Virus record (IMG/VR): IMGVR_UViG_3300027861_000031
Location: 1 to 60,345 of that record
Length of the DNA: 60,345 bases
Reading direction: 5' to 3' (one strand)
DNA from: a virus
The notes under the pieces are model-generated. The model did not search any database and was not told the DNA's origin. It saw only the letters and a list, made by a program, of their open reading frames with translations. Position 1 is the first letter of the stretch. Every line of letters begins with the position of its first letter. This document shows, in pieces, positions 7,672 to 16,417 of the stretch. A program made the position numbers and the translations under genes.

Positions 7672-7973
7672 TGTTAGATGATATGTTAGGTGGTTTTAAT
7701 ATTGGCGGTCCTAGATTCCCAAACTATGAGTATACTGTTGAAAAGAACAGTCAAGGAATATATCGCATAGATATTAATGATCAGGGTCGGTGGCGCTACG
7801 TAACAGATATAGATGTTATAGGTTGTATTAGTGGTAATCATATATCTGAGATTCAATATTTTTTCAGCTTAGAGCAGGTTGAAGAATTTATCGAAAAGCA
7901 TATTACTGTTAAGGAAGAGCCTGAAGTTGAAGAGTTAAAAATTAAACCAGATTTTGTAAAGGTTGATATTTAG
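7671..7973 (+). CDS. hypothetical protein
   Basis: A 100-residue acidic protein, the last gene of the left-hand cluster of small genes; the next sequence is a late-promoter region. It looks like mixed alpha/beta. No family recognised. Confidence 0.55.
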   Translation: MLDDMLGGFNIGGPRFPNYEYTVEKNSQGIYRIDINDQGRWRYVTDIDVIGCISGNHISEIQYFFSLEQVEEFIEKHITVKEEPEVEELKIKPDFVKVDI

Positions 7974-7980
7974 TAAAATC

Positions 7981-7999
7981 ACAATCTTTAACCTATAAT
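7981..7999 (+). promoter_or_regulatory. putative late promoter (ACAATCTTTAACC-TATAAT)
   Basis: The box ACAATCTTTAACC followed by TATAAT is repeated, with variation, in front of the structural genes of this window. Here it lies in the gap before the GIY-YIG gene and the tape-measure gene and would drive the tail cluster 8.0-14.2 kb. No matching -35 hexamer is evident, so a phage-specific specificity factor is likely (inference). Confidence 0.55.
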
Positions 8000-8029
8000 C
8001 CCAAAAACGCCCAATAAAGAGATACAATC

Positions 8030-8048
8030 ACAATCTTTAACTTATGAT
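8030..8048 (+). promoter_or_regulatory. second copy of the late-promoter box
   Basis: ACAATCTTTAACT followed by TATGAT, where the endonuclease start codon at 8044 sits inside the -10-like hexamer. A transcript from this copy would start after that ATG, so it would serve the tape-measure gene rather than the endonuclease. The flanking AATCACAATCTTTAAC is identical to the upstream copy. Confidence 0.4.
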
Positions 8049-8775
8049 AATTTATAAGATAACCAACGAGGTTAATGGTAAGGTTTATATAGGTCAAACC
8101 ATTAGGTCCATTAAAAAACGATGGTGGGAGCATAAGGATGATATGTCAAAGTCTGAACTGCCACTATATCGAGCTATGCGTAAGTATGGTGTTGATAATT
8201 TCACAATAGAAGAGATCGATGGAGCTAATTCAAAATCTGAATTGAATTATAAAGAAGTACATTATATGTATAAATTCAATAGTTTAGATAAGAATAGTGG
8301 GTATAATTTAAGAATGGGTGGAAGCAACGGCGGTCACTCTCAAGAAACAAGAGATAAAATCAGTAAAATTATAAGACAGATGGATGTGGATGGGACTAGA
8401 AATATACCTAAAGGTAGTGATAGTTTTTTATATAAAAACACACACAGAAAAGGCGTTAAACTGTCTCAAGAAACAAGAGATAAAATCAGTAAAGTTCAAA
8501 TGGGTAAAAAAGCTAAGAAATCTACCAAACAAAAAATGTCTAAGACTCATAAAAAAAGAATGGAAAATCCAGAACTTAGAAAGAGAATTTCTCAAACGTT
8601 AAGAAAAACATCGACTCTTAAAAAACCTATCGTAAGAAGTGACGGAGTTGAATTTGAATCAATAAGTGAATGCGCCAGACAAATGGGAACAACATCTCCT
8701 GATTTGTGGGCTACTTTAAACGGAAAAAGAAAAACCCATAAAGGATATTCCTTTAAATATCTGGATAAAAAATAA
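8044..8775 (+). CDS. GIY-YIG homing endonuclease
   Basis: A 243-residue site-specific DNA endonuclease of the GIY-YIG type found free-standing in phages. The catalytic domain is residues 1-90: IYKIT and VYIGQT form the GIY/YIG strands, with Arg/Lys-rich helix, then YNLRMGG. Two NUMOD3-like repeats (HSQETRDKISK and LSQETRDKISK) follow, then a C-terminal NUMOD1/HTH-type DNA-binding region (FESISECARQMG). Such genes spread by cutting related genomes that lack them. It is wedged between a late promoter and the tape-measure gene, which it overlaps by one base; no clear Shine-Dalgarno is present. Confidence 0.9.
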   Translation: MIIYKITNEVNGKVYIGQTIRSIKKRWWEHKDDMSKSELPLYRAMRKYGVDNFTIEEIDGANSKSELNYKEVHYMYKFNSLDKNSGYNLRMGGSNGGHSQETRDKISKIIRQMDVDGTRNIPKGSDSFLYKNTHRKGVKLSQETRDKISKVQMGKKAKKSTKQKMSKTHKKRMENPELRKRISQTLRKTSTLKKPIVRSDGVEFESISECARQMGTTSPDLWATLNGKRKTHKGYSFKYLDKK

Positions 8776-11201
8776 TGCCAAACAATAAAGAAATAAAAAT
8801 ACGCTGGATAAGTGACGAAGCTGAAATAGATCGCTCAATTCAGCGACTCCAGCAGAAACTAACCCAAATGAACCGATCTTCGGGTCAGATGCAAAATATT
8901 CAACAAACTGGCGGCACTCTATCACCAGCGGCTCAGAACGCTCAAAAGCAATTCCAAAAGTCTTCAGAATACCTATTACAACGTGAATCTAGGGAGTTAG
9001 ATCAACGTCAACGTAAAGAAAACATGGCTTTACTCGCTAAGCAGCGTGAGTTAATGAAAATTGAAAAGGCTGAAGGCGCTATAACTGCTGAGAAAAAGAA
9101 ACAAATAGATTTACTAAAAGAAGAAATTAACCTTAAATCTCAATCGGTTATGGATATTGAGTCGGCTAAGCATAAGATTAATCAAAACCTCCAAAATATT
9201 AACGGTACTGGAGGCGGCGGTGGCGGCGGTGGCGGCGGCGGTGGAGGTGATTCTAGCGGAGGCGGCTTTATGTCCTTCCTAAAAGCTATAGGAGCGGCAG
9301 GTATCCTCTCAGGCGGCTTAAACGCTGCGTCAGCCATTGGTCATGATGTTAGGACTAGACGAGCCTCTATCTCTCGAGCAGAGGGTGGGGCGGCTTTTGG
9401 AGCTTCTAGAGACCTTAGAGAGCAAGCCGGAGGTCGTGGCTCAGACGCTTATTTTTATGCTGAAGAAAGAAGAAAAGCCGCTAACATTACAAAAGACACA
9501 TATAAAAATAAAAGATTTTACGATGTAATGGGAGCAGCCGGTAGAGCTGTTCCTGGTGCCATTGGAGGAGCCGTAGGCGGAGTAGCCGTTGGCGGCGCTA
9601 TTGGTGGTACTTTAGGTGCTATAGGCGGTTCTTTCTTAGGTCCGATGGGTACGGCGGCAGGTGCTTACTTAGGTGGAGTTGCTGGCTCAGCAATTGGCGG
9701 CGGTATTGGCGCTTTTGTGGGCGGCGCTAATACAATGGGACGATCTGGCAGAACAGCTATTTTTGACCCTGAAAGATATAATAAAGAGAATTTAGCTCAA
9801 GCCTTTAAAGATCGTGAAGGTCTTGAAATGGCAGAGCTATATAAAGACCCTACAAAAGTAATTGGTCGTCAGCACTTTCAACAAAACGTCAACAAATATT
9901 CTAAACTACAAAGACAGCTTGGATTAGGCGACGAAGCATCCTTCGGTAAAAGAGGATTTTTACAGCAGCAAATGGGTCAAGGAGAACAATTCGGCGGCGG
10001 CTTATTAGGTGAAGATGAAATTCTTGGAAATTTCCAATCCCTCAGAGGCTCTTCTGGTAGAACAGATTCAAGAGAGCTTACTGGTAGATCGGCGGCTATG
10101 GGTCGTCAGTTTGGTATTGCAAACGCCGGCTCAACAATGGGTAAAATGATGGGTCAAGGTTTGGGTGTAACTCAAACTGAAGATGCGTTTAAAAAGATAA
10201 TGGCTGAAGCCGTATCAATGGGAGTTGATGCTACTGAAATGTCAGCAGAGATGCAAAACTTTACGGCAGTGGCTGGAGATATTGCAACTCAAGGCGGTGG
10301 TTTTTCAGCCATTGCTGCAAAACAATTCGCAGGAGCGGCAGGGGATTTTGGAGCTGGAGCTTTAGGTGCCGCTAAGTCTGGCTTTGGTAAGTTTGAAAAA
10401 AGAGCTAACTCAGCCGGAGGCGCTGAAGGACAGCTTGGTTTTGGATTCTTCCAGGGTAGTAAGTCTGACGATGCTTTTGGTAAAGACATTGCCGATAAAA
10501 TTAGAAAAGACCCTAAGCTAATGAATTTGATGAATCAAATGTCAGCCTCAAAACTTCAAAAAAATAAGCGAATGTTGGATGGTATGGCTGAATCTTTGGC
10601 AGGAGAAGATGGAGATAAAGAAGCTATTAAAAAACAACTTTTAAGTGGAATGGGAAAGGTTGATTTATTCAAACAAACTAAAATGCAAGGAACTGAAGAT
10701 GCGCTTTCAAAATATAGAAAATCCAAAGGCACTTCTAGTGAAAATTTAAATTACTTTAAATCAGCAAAATGGTTGGCGGCTGAAAGAGGTACTGAATTCA
10801 CATCGCAAGGTTCTTTGGGAATGTCAGCAGATATTAACTACTCTAGCGGTAGTACATCTTCCGGCGGCGCAGACGAAAGAGGACAAATTGATGGAGCCTA
10901 TAGGAAAGATCGAGGATTTGCAGCAGACGCTGAAAGGTCTTCAAGAGCTATAGGCGATAGGATGAAAATAAATGCTATGGCTGAAGGAGCGACAGCTTTT
11001 ATTGCTGCAGCAAAAAACAATACAGAAGCTTTTGAAAAAACCGCAATACAGTTTAAAGCGTTAAATGACATGATAAAAAAAGAAGGTGTAGACCTTGAAA
11101 CGGCTTTACAAAAGTTAGAGGACGGTTTGAAGAAGTTAGCTAAAGAAGCTGAAGATACCGCCGCCGTCCAAAAAAACACCAAACCTGCTGGCGGCTTTTA
11201 A
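8775..11201 (+). CDS. probable tape measure / tail-length protein
   Basis: An 808-residue protein with the make-up of tail tape measures: long coiled coil at the N-terminus (about 10-140), a run of about 13 glycines near residues 147-160, hydrophobic Gly/Ala-rich membrane-like segments at about 250-320 (IGGAVGGVAVGGAIGG and similar), and a helical C-terminus (about 735-800). Tape measures occupy the tail tube, set its length and are released into the cell envelope. Its position directly before hub and spike genes fits. 808 residues is moderate for the family, and coiled-coil structural proteins of other kinds cannot be excluded. Confidence 0.65.
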   Translation: MPNNKEIKIRWISDEAEIDRSIQRLQQKLTQMNRSSGQMQNIQQTGGTLSPAAQNAQKQFQKSSEYLLQRESRELDQRQRKENMALLAKQRELMKIEKAEGAITAEKKKQIDLLKEEINLKSQSVMDIESAKHKINQNLQNINGTGGGGGGGGGGGGGDSSGGGFMSFLKAIGAAGILSGGLNAASAIGHDVRTRRASISRAEGGAAFGASRDLREQAGGRGSDAYFYAEERRKAANITKDTYKNKRFYDVMGAAGRAVPGAIGGAVGGVAVGGAIGGTLGAIGGSFLGPMGTAAGAYLGGVAGSAIGGGIGAFVGGANTMGRSGRTAIFDPERYNKENLAQAFKDREGLEMAELYKDPTKVIGRQHFQQNVNKYSKLQRQLGLGDEASFGKRGFLQQQMGQGEQFGGGLLGEDEILGNFQSLRGSSGRTDSRELTGRSAAMGRQFGIANAGSTMGKMMGQGLGVTQTEDAFKKIMAEAVSMGVDATEMSAEMQNFTAVAGDIATQGGGFSAIAAKQFAGAAGDFGAGALGAAKSGFGKFEKRANSAGGAEGQLGFGFFQGSKSDDAFGKDIADKIRKDPKLMNLMNQMSASKLQKNKRMLDGMAESLAGEDGDKEAIKKQLLSGMGKVDLFKQTKMQGTEDALSKYRKSKGTSSENLNYFKSAKWLAAERGTEFTSQGSLGMSADINYSSGSTSSGGADERGQIDGAYRKDRGFAADAERSSRAIGDRMKINAMAEGATAFIAAAKNNTEAFEKTAIQFKALNDMIKKEGVDLETALQKLEDGLKKLAKEAEDTAAVQKNTKPAGGF

Positions 11202-11218
11202 AAAAGTAAGGAATCTTA

Positions 11219-13072
11219 ATGGGATATGTTCAAGATATTGATGTAAATTCAGTCGATACTCATCAAATGAGTCCAGGCTATGTTGTGACCTTCTTACGTT
11301 GGTCTAATAGAGATACGTTTAACTATCATCAGCCAGAGACCGATGCTATTAGAATTATCAAAGACCTAGATAGGGTTAAGAAAGATAATTTAGACGTAAG
11401 AAAGCCACTTGTTGTTTATAATGATGCTATCAAGGTAGATGTTAACAATAGTAAAAAATCCTTAAATCCAACAACCACAATTATATTAAAAGGTGGAGAT
11501 ATTAATTACTCTACCGCAGTCCATCCTGGGGATTTCATATTAGTAAATATGCTAACTTGGGAAACAGACGCTGAAAGAGTTAGAGACAAAGCTATCGCCC
11601 TACAACCTATCAATGAGAAAGATGATGGGTTTAAGGGTGTTTTTAAAATCCAAAACGTAGTTAAACATATTGTTACGGATGAAAACTCAGGAGTTAAAAC
11701 ATTAACTTATATCGTTACTGGCGCTGGATTTACAGAGTTTGGTAATATTATATACTACAACCCAGCCATCTCAGCTGCCTTTGCTAAAGAAGGTACTTTA
11801 ATGTATCAATCTGCAATAGGTGAGGAAATAACTAGAGCTATTAAAAGTAAAAATGATATTGATTCTATTATGAAGACACTATTTAAAGTGTTGATTGGCT
11901 TACCTATTAAGGCAGACAATAAAGGTGAAATAAATGATTTTGGCAACTCTCAATTCAGAGTTCCTTCAACTTTAGGTAACTTATTAGGTAAACCTTCCAT
12001 GAAGTACGCTTCTGATATGTTTGATTATATTATAGGAATATGGACTGATAGTAAAACTATTAGAAGCTTTGACGCTTTTCAAAACGGTTTTAATCCTGGC
12101 TTTGTTAGGGATGGGGCTGATAATTTTTTTAAAACAACGTTGGCAGGTAATCCTATAAAAGGAAATAAAAAGATTGATTTAGGAAATTTTAACAGTAATA
12201 CAACTTGGTCAATATTAAACGGATATCTTAATGGTGTTATAAATGAAATGTATACAACATATAGAATAACTCCATCTGGAAAAATACAGCCAGTCGTGAT
12301 TGTTAGGCAAAAACCTTTTACAACTCCTCACTTTAAAGCTCCAACAGATACGCCAGTAACTAGATATATGAAACTACCTAGGTGGAGGATAAACTCGAGA
12401 CTTTTATACGACCTGCAAACATCTAAAAATGATTCGTTTCGTTTTAATTTTGTACAAGTGTTTACTAGAACTGTTGTAGATGCTAGCGTTAAGGCGATTG
12501 ATCAGGCTAGTCAAATAGCCTACAAGAACTTTGTAGTTGATGAGGGTGATATTCAAAGAAACGGACTTAGAACTTATATAAAAACAGCAAACTTTGACTT
12601 CCCAGGAGAAGATAAGCCCAATACAAGATTAAGAGCTAAAGAGTGGTCACAACTATTGGCAGATTGGGTAATTGACGGTAACCTAAAGGAATCAGGTACG
12701 GCAACGTTTGCTGGAATACAAGAATCTATATCTGTAGGTGATAATATCGAAATCGATGGTATTATATATCATATAGAGAATGTTCATCACTCGCTACACA
12801 TATTACCTTCTGGAAAGAAGAAGTTTAGAACAAAGATAGCAATCTCTTACGGAATGGACGTTAGGTCGTCAAAAGATGGACCAGTATATGCAAATATGGA
12901 CCACACAGACGCTTACACTGAAGGGTTAAGAGATGCCGCTAATGAAGGGCTACTACCAGGAACTTCAGACACTCAAAATATCAGAGGTAGAGTTGATGGT
13001 GAAGAGGTGAGAGAAACTAGGCAGCAATCTTTCACTCCTAGTAATCTAAGAAATAAAAAAGGAGATTTGTAG
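11219..13072 (+). CDS. baseplate hub protein (gp27/gpD-like)
   Basis: A 617-residue structural protein with a layout typical of tail hub proteins: beta-rich N-terminal domains, long central region, and a C-terminal part (ISVGDNIEIDGIIYHIENV, then HSLHILPSGKKKFRT) like the final domain of gp27/gpD hubs that carries the spike. It sits between the tape measure and the spike gene, the usual place. The exact family cannot be proved by eye; position plus the C-terminal signature carry the call. Confidence 0.6.
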   Translation: MGYVQDIDVNSVDTHQMSPGYVVTFLRWSNRDTFNYHQPETDAIRIIKDLDRVKKDNLDVRKPLVVYNDAIKVDVNNSKKSLNPTTTIILKGGDINYSTAVHPGDFILVNMLTWETDAERVRDKAIALQPINEKDDGFKGVFKIQNVVKHIVTDENSGVKTLTYIVTGAGFTEFGNIIYYNPAISAAFAKEGTLMYQSAIGEEITRAIKSKNDIDSIMKTLFKVLIGLPIKADNKGEINDFGNSQFRVPSTLGNLLGKPSMKYASDMFDYIIGIWTDSKTIRSFDAFQNGFNPGFVRDGADNFFKTTLAGNPIKGNKKIDLGNFNSNTTWSILNGYLNGVINEMYTTYRITPSGKIQPVVIVRQKPFTTPHFKAPTDTPVTRYMKLPRWRINSRLLYDLQTSKNDSFRFNFVQVFTRTVVDASVKAIDQASQIAYKNFVVDEGDIQRNGLRTYIKTANFDFPGEDKPNTRLRAKEWSQLLADWVIDGNLKESGTATFAGIQESISVGDNIEIDGIIYHIENVHHSLHILPSGKKKFRTKIAISYGMDVRSSKDGPVYANMDHTDAYTEGLRDAANEGLLPGTSDTQNIRGRVDGEEVRETRQQSFTPSNLRNKKGDL

Positions 13073-14152
13073 ATGTATAATCCAACGCTACCGTCATCCT
13101 TATTAGATGAAAGACTAGAGGGCGACGTAGATTTTTCATACTTGTCTAAGATGTTTAATAATGACTCTTTAAGACTAGGAGTTGTTTTAGAGATTACTGA
13201 TATTGAGGATGAAGATAATCAGTCAGGTATTGCTCCTGAATATAAGGTTATGACTATTGAGCAAAACAAAGAAGGCAGTATATCTAGCGTTGAGTATAAA
13301 AACTGCATTAGATTAAACGCCTTAGGTGGAATTGCAGACTATATGTTTGCGAAACTAAGAACCCCTACGGACGCTACCAAGGTTAAGAACTCAGCCTCTA
13401 TAAAGAAACAGGAAGGCTCTATAGTTTTAATTATGTGTCTAGATGGAAACTCTGAGAAGGGAATAATCTTAGGCTCGTTAGATCACCCTGAAGGGACTAG
13501 ACTCTCTAAAGAACTAGGTCATCATTTAGAAGGTGAGTTTAATGGAGTTAATTGGGCAATAAATAAAGAAGGTGCTTTAACCGTTACTTTCAAGTCAGCA
13601 ACAGACTCTAAAGGTAAACAGTCAGACGAAGAAGCAGCCGGCGCTAACTTTAAAATAGAAAAAGATGGCTCAGTAGAGCTTGGTAGTGGCAACGTTGAAA
13701 AGATAAGGCTTGATAAGACTAATAAAACAGCTAGCATTGCTGCTGAAGCAGACGTTAGCATATCAAGCACTACTAAAAGTATTAATGTAACGGCTGGAGA
13801 GTCGGTAAACGTAAAGGCTACAAAAGATTTAATAGCGGCGGCTGAAGGTAAGGCTTCTATTACGGTGGCGCAAACTTTTGATATAGAAGCTAAAGGCGCT
13901 GCAAACGTTAAAGTTAAAGAATTAAAAGTAGAGTCTAAATCCATGATAAAAATGAAGGCTCAATCTTTAGTAGATATTGAAGGCTCATCTGCAATAAATC
14001 TGAAAGCGCCTACGGTAGGTATTGGACCGTCGCCTTCAGAGCCGGCTTTGTTGGCTTTTCAGTTGATTGTGTTGGGTGTTGGTAACCTTTCAGCTCCTGT
14101 GGTTAGTACAGCTATTGCTGGATTCAGCACTTCAGTAACGCTTAGCTCTTAA
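13073..14152 (+). CDS. baseplate spike protein (gp5/gpV-like)
   Basis: A 359-residue protein: an N-terminal OB-fold region (about 30-160, with EGSIVLIMCLDGNSEKGIILG) and a C-terminal repetitive beta region (about 200-330) of short alternating strands such as ASIAAEADVSISSTT and SVNVKATKDL, which is the pattern of the triple-stranded beta-helix that pierces the outer membrane in contractile tails. No lysozyme domain is inserted, unlike T4 gp5. It starts immediately after the hub gene. A short C-terminal segment after the helix may form the tip. Confidence 0.75.
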   Translation: MYNPTLPSSLLDERLEGDVDFSYLSKMFNNDSLRLGVVLEITDIEDEDNQSGIAPEYKVMTIEQNKEGSISSVEYKNCIRLNALGGIADYMFAKLRTPTDATKVKNSASIKKQEGSIVLIMCLDGNSEKGIILGSLDHPEGTRLSKELGHHLEGEFNGVNWAINKEGALTVTFKSATDSKGKQSDEEAAGANFKIEKDGSVELGSGNVEKIRLDKTNKTASIAAEADVSISSTTKSINVTAGESVNVKATKDLIAAAEGKASITVAQTFDIEAKGAANVKVKELKVESKSMIKMKAQSLVDIEGSSAINLKAPTVGIGPSPSEPALLAFQLIVLGVGNLSAPVVSTAIAGFSTSVTLSS

Positions 14153-14160
14153 AGTTTGTA

Positions 14161-14195
14161 GGTAATGGCAATCTTTAAGTAGGAGGATTACCATG
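14161..14195 (+). promoter_or_regulatory. late-promoter box inside a hairpin over the HNH gene start
   Basis: GGTAAT (14161-14166) can pair with ATTACC (14187-14192), directly abutting the ATG at 14193. The 20-base loop holds both the late box CAATCTTTAA (14169-14178) and the Shine-Dalgarno AGGAGG. Transcripts reading through from upstream would contain the hairpin; transcripts from the late box would lack its 5' arm. T4 homing endonuclease genes are known to use this logic; here it is inferred. Confidence 0.4.
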
Positions 14196-14783
14196 ACCGA
14201 AACAGAACATAAAATATGCAATAAATGCGAACACTTACAGCCTATAGAGAACTACACTAAAGAGAAAAAACCAGATGGTTCTTATTATTTTCGCAAAAAA
14301 TGTAAAAGATGTAGAAACAAACAAAGAAGAGACAACCAAAAGGAAACTAATTATTGGTCAAAAAGATACCAATCTATGTCTGAAGAGGATAGAAAGGCGT
14401 ATATAAAGAAAAAATCATTACAAAATCAGGAAAGATTTAAAACAAACCCAGAAGCTTTAAAGAATAAAAAAAAATATGAAAAGTCAGATAAGGGAATTTA
14501 CAATAGATATAGAAACGAATGCAACAGAAGAGGTCGTCTTAAACGAGGTATAAAGGTGCTTATTGAATTTGATGACTTTCAAAAATTAATTAACGATAAA
14601 TGTTATTACTGTAATAAGGATAATTGTAGAGGTGTTGATAGGGTATGTGCAGATGGAAATTATGAATTAAATAACGTAAAATCTTGCTGTAATATATGTA
14701 ATCAAATGAAAAACAATATGACTCATGACGATTTTTTAGATCATATTGATCAAATTCTACTAACAATGAGATTATCTTCATAG
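14193..14783 (+). CDS. HNH homing endonuclease
   Basis: A 196-residue protein. The N-terminal 50 residues form a Cys zinc ribbon (CNKC and CKRC), the middle is very basic and helical, and the C-terminal 55 residues hold an HNH-type nuclease: CYYC, then GVDRV (catalytic region), NVKSCC and CNQMKN, in the order seen in virus-encoded HNH enzymes that use two zinc-knuckle Cys pairs. It is a free-standing mobile gene inserted after the spike gene. Confidence 0.8.
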   Translation: MTETEHKICNKCEHLQPIENYTKEKKPDGSYYFRKKCKRCRNKQRRDNQKETNYWSKRYQSMSEEDRKAYIKKKSLQNQERFKTNPEALKNKKKYEKSDKGIYNRYRNECNRRGRLKRGIKVLIEFDDFQKLINDKCYYCNKDNCRGVDRVCADGNYELNNVKSCCNICNQMKNNMTHDDFLDHIDQILLTMRLSS

Positions 14784-14791
14784 GAGTTAAT

Positions 14792-15037
14792 ATGTATGAT
14801 AAATTAAAACACATGCTAATGGTAAATTTGATGAATCTAGGTATTGTCAAAACAATATCAATATCTTCGGACCTTTTTAATAAACTGTCTGAAAACGAAG
14901 TAAGTTATTTAGAGGGTATGTTAAGCTGTTCTTCTAAAATCAAATGGATAATATCCAACGATAAGAAAGAGCACATCGAATTTATTTACTCTCAATACCC
15001 AAAGAGTGAGAGAGATGGTACGACCATTAATATATGA
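14792..15037 (+). CDS. hypothetical protein
   Basis: An 81-residue protein preceded by TAGGAGTT. Contains a likely helix at residues 1-20 and alternating strands after. No recognised family. Overlaps the next gene. Confidence 0.5.
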   Translation: MYDKLKHMLMVNLMNLGIVKTISISSDLFNKLSENEVSYLEGMLSCSSKIKWIISNDKKEHIEFIYSQYPKSERDGTTINI

Positions 15038-15221
15038 GTTTAAATGTAAATGCGGTAAGTATTTTCTATACAGCCTAAGAGATGGACCAGATTTTAGGTG
15101 CTACGGCTGTAAATCAAACACTACTCTTGAAGACGTTGAGAAAGAATTAAGAGAAATGTCTGAAGAAGAATACCAATCGTTTATGCAAGATATTGAAGAA
15201 TACGAACGAGATGGAGAATAA
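15015..15221 (+). CDS. small zinc-ribbon protein
   Basis: A 68-residue protein with CKCGKYF near residues 11-17 and CYGC about 17 residues later, fitting a zinc ribbon, then an acidic helical tail. The ATG at 15015 follows GAGTGAGAG; an in-frame GTG three codons upstream is possible. It overlaps the previous gene by 23 bases. Confidence 0.55.
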   Translation: MVRPLIYEFKCKCGKYFLYSLRDGPDFRCYGCKSNTTLEDVEKELREMSEEEYQSFMQDIEEYERDGE

Positions 15222-15222
15222 A

Positions 15223-15549
15223 ATGAAAAAGATGAAGAATACGAACATGGCTAACATTGATGTTAACATGATGCAAGAGCTAGAAAATGTTTTTGGTGAA
15301 AAGCCTGAAATGACTCCAGAGCAGTTTTGCTATTGGCTACAGGGTTTTTGTGAAATGACCAAAACTAAAGAGATGGATGAAGATCAATTCAAAATGCTTA
15401 AAGAGCATCTTGCTTTAGTGTTTAATAAAGTGACTCCAAGTTTAATGCCAAACATTACTTGCTCTGCCACCACAATAACACCTAGCGAACAGATCACGGT
15501 AAACGATATTGACTTTACTAAAGTTGCAACAGAAGCGAAGTACTGCTAA
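15223..15549 (+). CDS. hypothetical protein
   Basis: A 108-residue protein. GGAG precedes the ATG at 15223; another ATG at 15247 is also possible. The start region contains a direct repeat, TGAAGAATACGAAC, first at the end of the preceding gene and again within the first codons, which may be a local duplication. The body is acidic and helical (EMTPEQFCYWLQGF). Function unknown. Confidence 0.55.
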   Translation: MKKMKNTNMANIDVNMMQELENVFGEKPEMTPEQFCYWLQGFCEMTKTKEMDEDQFKMLKEHLALVFNKVTPSLMPNITCSATTITPSEQITVNDIDFTKVATEAKYC

Positions 15550-15890
15550 TGAAACCTTATAAAAAAAGAGCTAGAGCACATGGCTGCTGGGGTAAAGACT
15601 ATAAAGAGCAAAAGAATCGCTCTGAACGTAACTACGCCAAGAAAGAAATTAGTCAAGCTGAACAAGAACATCTAGAAGGAGATGATTTTAGATACTCTTT
15701 CTATTCTAGAAGTAGAATTCCTAAAAGAGATCGAAAGATTGCTTGGTACGAAAAGACAATTGAAGCGTGGGAGCAGTCTAAACATTATTATAAACATAAC
15801 TGCTCCAGTTGGTATGGTCGTACTTTAATGTCTTTTAAAGACAAATTAAAGAAACTCAAAAAAGAGAGAGAAGATGAGCAAGGAAATTAA
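15549..15890 (+). CDS. hypothetical basic protein
   Basis: A 113-residue strongly basic protein rich in Lys, Arg, Tyr and Trp, ending in a Lys/Glu helix. It shares one base with the preceding stop (TAATG). Possibly nucleic-acid binding from charge alone; no domain recognised. Confidence 0.55.
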   Translation: MKPYKKRARAHGCWGKDYKEQKNRSERNYAKKEISQAEQEHLEGDDFRYSFYSRSRIPKRDRKIAWYEKTIEAWEQSKHYYKHNCSSWYGRTLMSFKDKLKKLKKEREDEQGN

Positions 15891-15908
15891 AAAAGAACTG
15901 GATAAGTA

Positions 15909-16415
15909 ATGGAGATGATTGTAGGTTTATTGATATTTGTCTTAGTCTTCTGGAAAGACCGTAAAACCCTGCATTTTGATCTTAACGTCGTTCAAAAATT
16001 CATCACATTAATGATATTATTCACGTTCGCTAGATTCACACTACTAAGCGTTCTATCTGACTTTGGTCTAAATATATTCGATCTTAATAAAGGTATTGAA
16101 ACCCTTTCCTTCTGGCGGCTAGCTTTGGTTTTTTGGGAAGATGCATTTTTTGCTTTACCAATATATTATATGGTTGATAAGTGGAAGTGGTCTAAATACA
16201 TATGGATGCCGATAGCAGCCGTCTTGAGTATTAGATTTGGGTTAGGTCATATCTATCAATTTGAACTAGCCTATATTGCATCTTTACTAATACCTTACGC
16301 CGTCTTTTATCGAATGGGTAGGAAGTACGGCTTTGGAACTACTATGACGTGTCATATTTTATTTGATATGTTTACAATAATAACATTCAAACTATCCCCT
16401 ATTGTGGTATTATAA
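15909..16415 (+). CDS. CPBP-like intramembrane protease homologue
   Basis: A 168-residue protein with about five membrane spans. Three sites match the order of CPBP (CAAX protease/bacteriocin-processing, also called Abi) enzymes: an acidic pair in WEDAFFALP (about residues 77-85), Phe-x-x-x-His in FGLGHIY (about 113-119), and His-x-x-x-Asp in HILFDM (about 155-160). The first motif normally reads EExxxR and the Arg is not clear, so catalysis is uncertain. In bacteria this family includes phage-resistance and immunity proteins. Its last codons overlap the promoter of the ncRNA that follows. Confidence 0.5.
   Translation: MEMIVGLLIFVLVFWKDRKTLHFDLNVVQKFITLMILFTFARFTLLSVLSDFGLNIFDLNKGIETLSFWRLALVFWEDAFFALPIYYMVDKWKWSKYIWMPIAAVLSIRFGLGHIYQFELAYIASLLIPYAVFYRMGRKYGFGTTMTCHILFDMFTIITFKLSPIVVL
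16402..16414 (+). promoter_or_regulatory. extended -10 promoter for the tRNA-like ncRNA
   Basis: TTGTGGTATTATA, the exact consensus of this promoter class, with -10 TATTAT at 16408-16413. It overlaps the stop codon of the preceding gene. The expected first transcribed base, 16418-16420, coincides with the first base of the closing stem of the RNA described next. Confidence 0.6.
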
Positions 16416-16417
16416 AT

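Noticed and set aside
8381-8605. Second open frame inside the GIY-YIG gene (72 codons, plus strand)
   Set aside because: It is an out-of-frame shadow of the NUMOD3-repeat region and has no ribosome-binding site.
8044-8775. Group I introns or inteins around the endonuclease genes
   Set aside because: The flanking genes are each complete and no host gene is split, so the endonucleases are free-standing rather than intron-borne.
9210-9250. GGCGGT-type tandem repeat, considered as a repeat locus
   Set aside because: It encodes the poly-Gly stretch of the tape-measure protein in frame; a coding low-complexity run, not a separate element.
13522-13944. 140-codon open frame on the minus strand across the spike gene
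   Set aside because: The plus frame has a clear OB-fold and beta-helix pattern; the minus translation is hydrophobic and Ser/Ala-rich noise with no start signal.
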